Shown here piece by piece: positions 31,061 through 34,048 of a stretch of DNA of 34,048 nucleotides; the stretch's first letter is position 1, and the number at the start of each line of letters is the position of its first letter. Source of the stretch: Bacteroidales bacterium (GTDB lineage: Bacteria; Bacteroidota; Bacteroidia; Bacteroidales; Bacteroidaceae). Below the pieces are notes generated by a model. It was not told the origin of the DNA. It saw only the letters and a program-made list of their open reading frames with translations, and did not search any database. A program made the position numbers and the translations under genes. Location: contig JAAYDO010000081.1 of assembly GCA_012729225.1 (NCBI GenBank), positions 1 to 34,048 of the forward strand, written 5' to 3'.

Positions 31061-32062
31061 TTATCTTAATGAGTCACTCAAAATCTTGATTTCCACAGCA
31101 GGTGCAATCTTCTCATAGAGAATATTATACATGGCGTCCAAGATAGGCATATTCACATGATAGTGCTTATTGAGAATCTTCATGCAGTTAGTGCCATAAT
31201 AGCCCTCTGCTATCATTTCCATCTCCAACTGAGCCGTCTTCACACTATAGCCCTGACCAATCATCGTGCCAAACACACGATTTCTGGAGAAGTTAGAGTA
31301 CATCGTCACAAGCAAGTCACCCATATAAGCCGAGTCGCTCACATGTCGGTCGCCAGGCTGAACAGCCTTCAGGAAACGTTTCATCTCCTGCAAAGCGTTA
31401 CACACCAGCACTGCCTGAAAGTTGTCGCCCAACTTCAAGCCATGACAGATACCTGCCGCAATGGCATACACATTCTTTAGCACTGAAGAATACTCAATAC
31501 CCTCAATATCTGTAGAAACATTGGTCTTCACATACTTATTAGACAAGAGATCCGCCACCATTTGGGCATTTTCCTCATTGGTGCATCCCACAGTCAAATA
31601 GCAGAGGCGATCCAGTGCCACCTCTTCTGCATGGCTCGGACCACCAATACACGCAACCTGCTCCTCCGGCACATTATACTGCCTCTGGAAATACCTGCTC
31701 ACCGTCAGACTATCATCAGGCACAATACCCTTAATAGCCGTCACCACCATCTTCTCCCGCATGTTTGTCTTCAACTTCTTCAGATGGCTCTTCATATAAG
31801 GCGAAGGTATCACAAATATCAGCGTATCGTTATTCTTCACCACCTCATTCAGGTCACTCGAAAAATTAATTCTGTCCACATCAAAGTGGAGTCCTGTCAG
31901 ATAAGCAGGGTTATGGTGCAAGCGCTTGAAGTCCTCAATACGGTCTTCCCTGCGCATGTACCAAGTTATCTTTTCTTCATGGCTCATGACAATCTTTGCG
32001 ATTGCTGTTGCCCAGCTGCCGCCTCCCAAGATTGCCACCCTACCACAAGATTGAAACTGCAT
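31061..32062 (-). CDS. gpsA: Glycerol-3-phosphate dehydrogenase (NAD(P)+)
   Basis: GpsA reduces dihydroxyacetone phosphate to sn-glycerol 3-phosphate, the backbone precursor of phospholipids. The 333 residues show the dinucleotide-binding loop GGGSWATA (13-20), TAIKGI, GGPSHAEEV, the catalytic lysine region SSVLKNVYAIAAGICHGLKL and GDLLVTMYSNFSRNR. It is 92 nt after lysS, a spacer filled with heptanucleotide repeats, and 33 nt before pgi. Confidence 0.96.
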   Translation of the reverse strand: MQFQSCGRVAILGGGSWATAIAKIVMSHEEKITWYMRREDRIEDFKRLHHNPAYLTGLHFDVDRINFSSDLNEVVKNNDTLIFVIPSPYMKSHLKKLKTNMREKMVVTAIKGIVPDDSLTVSRYFQRQYNVPEEQVACIGGPSHAEEVALDRLCYLTVGCTNEENAQMVADLLSNKYVKTNVSTDIEGIEYSSVLKNVYAIAAGICHGLKLGDNFQAVLVCNALQEMKRFLKAVQPGDRHVSDSAYMGDLLVTMYSNFSRNRVFGTMIGQGYSVKTAQLEMEMIAEGYYGTNCMKILNKHYHVNMPILDAMYNILYEKIAPAVEIKILSDSLR

Positions 32063-32072
32063 AGCTTTTAAT

Positions 32073-32155
32073 GTTTAGCGTTTCGTGTTTCGTGAAAAAC
32101 AAGCCCTTTTGCAAGGAATCCCAGTTCTTCACTCCTCACTTTTCACTCTTCACTT
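32073..32155. repeat. Two heptanucleotide repeat tracts between lysS and gpsA
   Basis: Tract 1 (32128-32155) has four tandem heptamers TTCACTC, CTCACTT, TTCACTC, TTCACTT; on the coding strand it starts at the lysS stop codon. Tract 2 (32073-32093) has GTTTAGC, GTTTCGT, GTTTCGT. Both have a 7-bp period. From memory, similar AGTGAAG-type stretches follow stop codons in other Bacteroidales genomes; I could not check this. Confidence 0.7.
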
Positions 32156-33912
32156 TAGTTCTCGATTTTTGAGAGAATAACATCCAACTCATCTACAGAA
32201 GGTTTCTGAATGTCGAGTTTATACTTCTTCAGCACCTCGCCAATCTGCTGTTGCACCTTCTGAGCCTTCTCTTCTGCCAAATCACTCACAAGATTATAGC
32301 CAATTTTATAAAGCACAGGCACGATATCCTCGCTAAAGCCCAACTCCACAAACTTCTCTACACCATCACGTGGAGCCTTCTTCTCAGGCTTCATGGTTGG
32401 GAAGAGCAAAACCTCCTGAATCGTGGGCTGACCCGTCATCAATATTGCCAGACGGTCAATGCCAATGCCTATACCAGAGGTAGGAGGCATGCCATACTGC
32501 AAGGCACGCAAGAAGTCATGGTCAATCACCATTGCCTCATCGTCACCCTTGTCTGCCAACTTCATCTGTTCCACAAAACGAGCCTCCTGGTCTATTGGAT
32601 CATTCAGCTCAGAATAAGCATTAGCCAACTCCTTGCCATTCACCATCAGTTCAAAGCGCTCAGTCAAGCCCGGCTTAGAACGGTGCATCTTGGTCAGCGG
32701 AGACATCTCCACAGGATAGTCCGTGATGAAAGTAGGCTGAATGAAAGAACCCTCACATGTCTCACCAAAAATCTCGTCAATCAACTTGCCACGTCCCATC
32801 GTGTCATCCACCTCTACGCCCACCTTCTTAGCGGCCTCACGCATCTCCTCCTCACTCATCGCCTCAAGGTCATAGCCCGTCTTCTCCTTGATTGCCTCAA
32901 GAATAGGCAAACGTCGGAAAGGAGCCTTGAAACTCACGATGTTCTCACCAATCTTCACTTCTGTCGTGCCATTCACAGCCACACAGATCCTCTCCAGCAA
33001 CTGCTCCGTGAATGTCATCATCCAGTTGTAGTCCTTATAGCTCACATAAAGCTCCATGCAAGTGAACTCTGGATTGTGGCTACGGTCCATACCCTCGTTG
33101 CGGAAGTTACGACCAATCTCATACACACCCTCAAATCCGCCCACGATCAGACGCTTCAGATAAAGCTCCGTAGCAATACGCAAGTAAAGATCCACATTGA
33201 GCGCATTGTGGTGAGTAATGAAAGGACGGGCTGACGCACCACCTGCAATCTGCTGCAGAATTGGAGTCTCCACCTCGGTGAAACCAGCCTCGTCAAACAC
33301 CTGACGCATTGTTCTCAAAATTGTTGCACGCTTCAGGAAAGTGTCCTTCACCCCATTGTTCACCACCAGATCCACATATCTCTGACGATAGCGGAGTTCT
33401 GGATCCTCAAAAGCATCAAACACCTGTCCATCCTTCTCCTTCACGATTGGCAGAGGCTTCAGGCTCTTAGCCAACACCGTCAGCGACTGAGCGTGCACAC
33501 TAATCTCGCCAGTCTGCGTGCGGAACACAAAACCCTTCACGCCTATGAAGTCACCCAAGTCGAGCAACTTCTTAAATACCTGGTTGTAAAGATCCTTGTT
33601 CTCCTCTGGACAGATGTCGTCACGAGTCACATACACCTGAATTCTGCCCTTCGAGTCTTGAAGTTCCACAAAGCTGGCCTTACCCATCACACGGCGGCTC
33701 ATCATGCGACCAGCCACACACACCTCCCTGAGAGGTTCGGTAGGATTACCCTCCTCGTCCACCGGTGGATCCTTAAACTCTGCTATAATATCTGTCGAAA
33801 AAGCATCTGTGGGAAATTCTGCTGCTGGATAAGGGTCTATGCCCATGTCCTTCAATGCCTGGAGATTATTCCTTCTGTTAATCTCCTGCTCGGAAAGTTC
33901 GAGTACGTTCAT
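32155..33912 (-). CDS. lysS: Lysyl-tRNA synthetase, class II, with C-terminal extension
   Basis: LysS charges tRNA-Lys with lysine. The 585 residues comprise an OB-fold anticodon-binding domain (about 60-170, VCVAGRMMSRRVMGKASFVE) and a class II catalytic core with motif 2 (RNFRNEGMDRSHNPEFT) and motif 3 (GIGIGIDRLAIL). From about residue 505 an extra 75-80 residues follow the point where E. coli LysS ends; they contain ELGFSEDIVPVLYKIGYNLV, which resembles a helix-hairpin-helix/alpha-CTD-like fold. It lies 31 nt after a gene cut by the window edge. Confidence 0.96.
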   Translation of the reverse strand: MNVLELSEQEINRRNNLQALKDMGIDPYPAAEFPTDAFSTDIIAEFKDPPVDEEGNPTEPLREVCVAGRMMSRRVMGKASFVELQDSKGRIQVYVTRDDICPEENKDLYNQVFKKLLDLGDFIGVKGFVFRTQTGEISVHAQSLTVLAKSLKPLPIVKEKDGQVFDAFEDPELRYRQRYVDLVVNNGVKDTFLKRATILRTMRQVFDEAGFTEVETPILQQIAGGASARPFITHHNALNVDLYLRIATELYLKRLIVGGFEGVYEIGRNFRNEGMDRSHNPEFTCMELYVSYKDYNWMMTFTEQLLERICVAVNGTTEVKIGENIVSFKAPFRRLPILEAIKEKTGYDLEAMSEEEMREAAKKVGVEVDDTMGRGKLIDEIFGETCEGSFIQPTFITDYPVEMSPLTKMHRSKPGLTERFELMVNGKELANAYSELNDPIDQEARFVEQMKLADKGDDEAMVIDHDFLRALQYGMPPTSGIGIGIDRLAILMTGQPTIQEVLLFPTMKPEKKAPRDGVEKFVELGFSEDIVPVLYKIGYNLVSDLAEEKAQKVQQQIGEVLKKYKLDIQKPSVDELDVILSKIEN

Positions 33913-33943
33913 TATTCTTCTTTATTCAAGTTTCGCAAGTTCC

Positions 33944-34048
33944 TTAACTTGCCATTTTTAGTTCATAAATCTGTATAAAATGCTGAAGTTTATCAGAACG
34001 GTTGATAAGAGTCTCGAAGATTTTCTCATCCTCGATCTCAAAACACTG
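33944..34048 (-). CDS. C-terminal end of an unidentified gene (cut by window edge)
   Basis: On the minus strand an open frame enters from the window edge and ends with TAA at 33944. The last 34 residues (including FEIEDEKIFETLINRSDKLQ) are helical and charged. The frame has codon choice like the neighbours and lies 31 nt before lysS, which suggests a real, co-transcribed gene. The family cannot be told from this fragment. Confidence 0.55.
   Translation of the reverse strand, partial: QCFEIEDEKIFETLINRSDKLQHFIQIYELKMAS

Noticed and set aside
32251-33234. Plus-strand ORF of 327 codons inside lysS
   Set aside because: It is antisense to lysS; His/Leu-rich composition is typical of shadow frames of this gene.

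Overview
The window looks like the chromosome of a Bacteroidales bacterium, most likely Prevotellaceae (Prevotella/Segatella-like). This is inferred from gene content and signals, not from a database search. Supporting signs: at least eight start regions carry the Bacteroidetes promoter pattern TTTG (or TTG)-N19/20-TAnnTTTG; Shine-Dalgarno sequences are scarce; the tmRNA encodes a GENSYALAA tag close to Bacteroidales tags; rpmB-rpmG is followed by a DUF4295 gene; a full MoxR/Bat aerotolerance operon is present; and LysS carries a C-terminal extension.

Layout. (1) 1-400: tRNA-Gly on the plus strand, with its terminator facing the terminator of the his genes. (2) 397-7100, minus strand: recR, a small membrane protein, a GT2 glycosyltransferase, then hisG-hisD-hisC-hisB. 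They are closely spaced and may form one transcript from the recR promoter; no separate his promoter is obvious. (3) 7218-8403: a minus-strand envelope/stress cluster (YtxH, holin-like membrane protein, short protein), divergent from (4) a plus-strand SPOR-domain lipoprotein and an AGCS sodium:amino-acid symporter. (5) 10742-11250: tmRNA with promoter and terminator, then tilS on the minus strand. (6) tRNA-Cys with promoter and a 17-bp terminator stem. (7) 22379-13164, minus: moxR, DUF58, a membrane-anchored protein, batA, batB, batC, batD, batE, then a PAP2 phosphatase. (8) 27101-23083, minus: ftsY, rimO, an HU protein, and an HU-transmembrane-LysM fusion. (9) 27906-27267, minus: rpmB, rpmG, DUF4295, preceded by tRNA-Arg. 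(10) 34048-28453, minus: the end of an unknown gene, lysS, gpsA, pgi, and a flavodiiron protein.

Most genes are core housekeeping: histidine synthesis, translation, co-translational targeting, recombination repair, and central carbon and lipid precursors. The oxygen-related theme (Bat operon plus flavodiiron protein) suits an anaerobe that survives brief oxygen exposure.

The strongest unexplained structure is a non-coding repeat found twice in inverted orientation, 11.5 kb apart (11279-11388 and 22834-22955). Each copy has about five 12-bp palindrome-like sites spaced exactly 22 bp apart. The copies align without gaps at 70 of 88 positions, and both lie just past an intrinsic terminator in the same relative orientation. 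Secondary points are a terminator a few bases ahead of the symporter start, a nearly leaderless tilS transcript, -33 promoter elements inside upstream terminator tails, and heptanucleotide repeats between lysS and gpsA.
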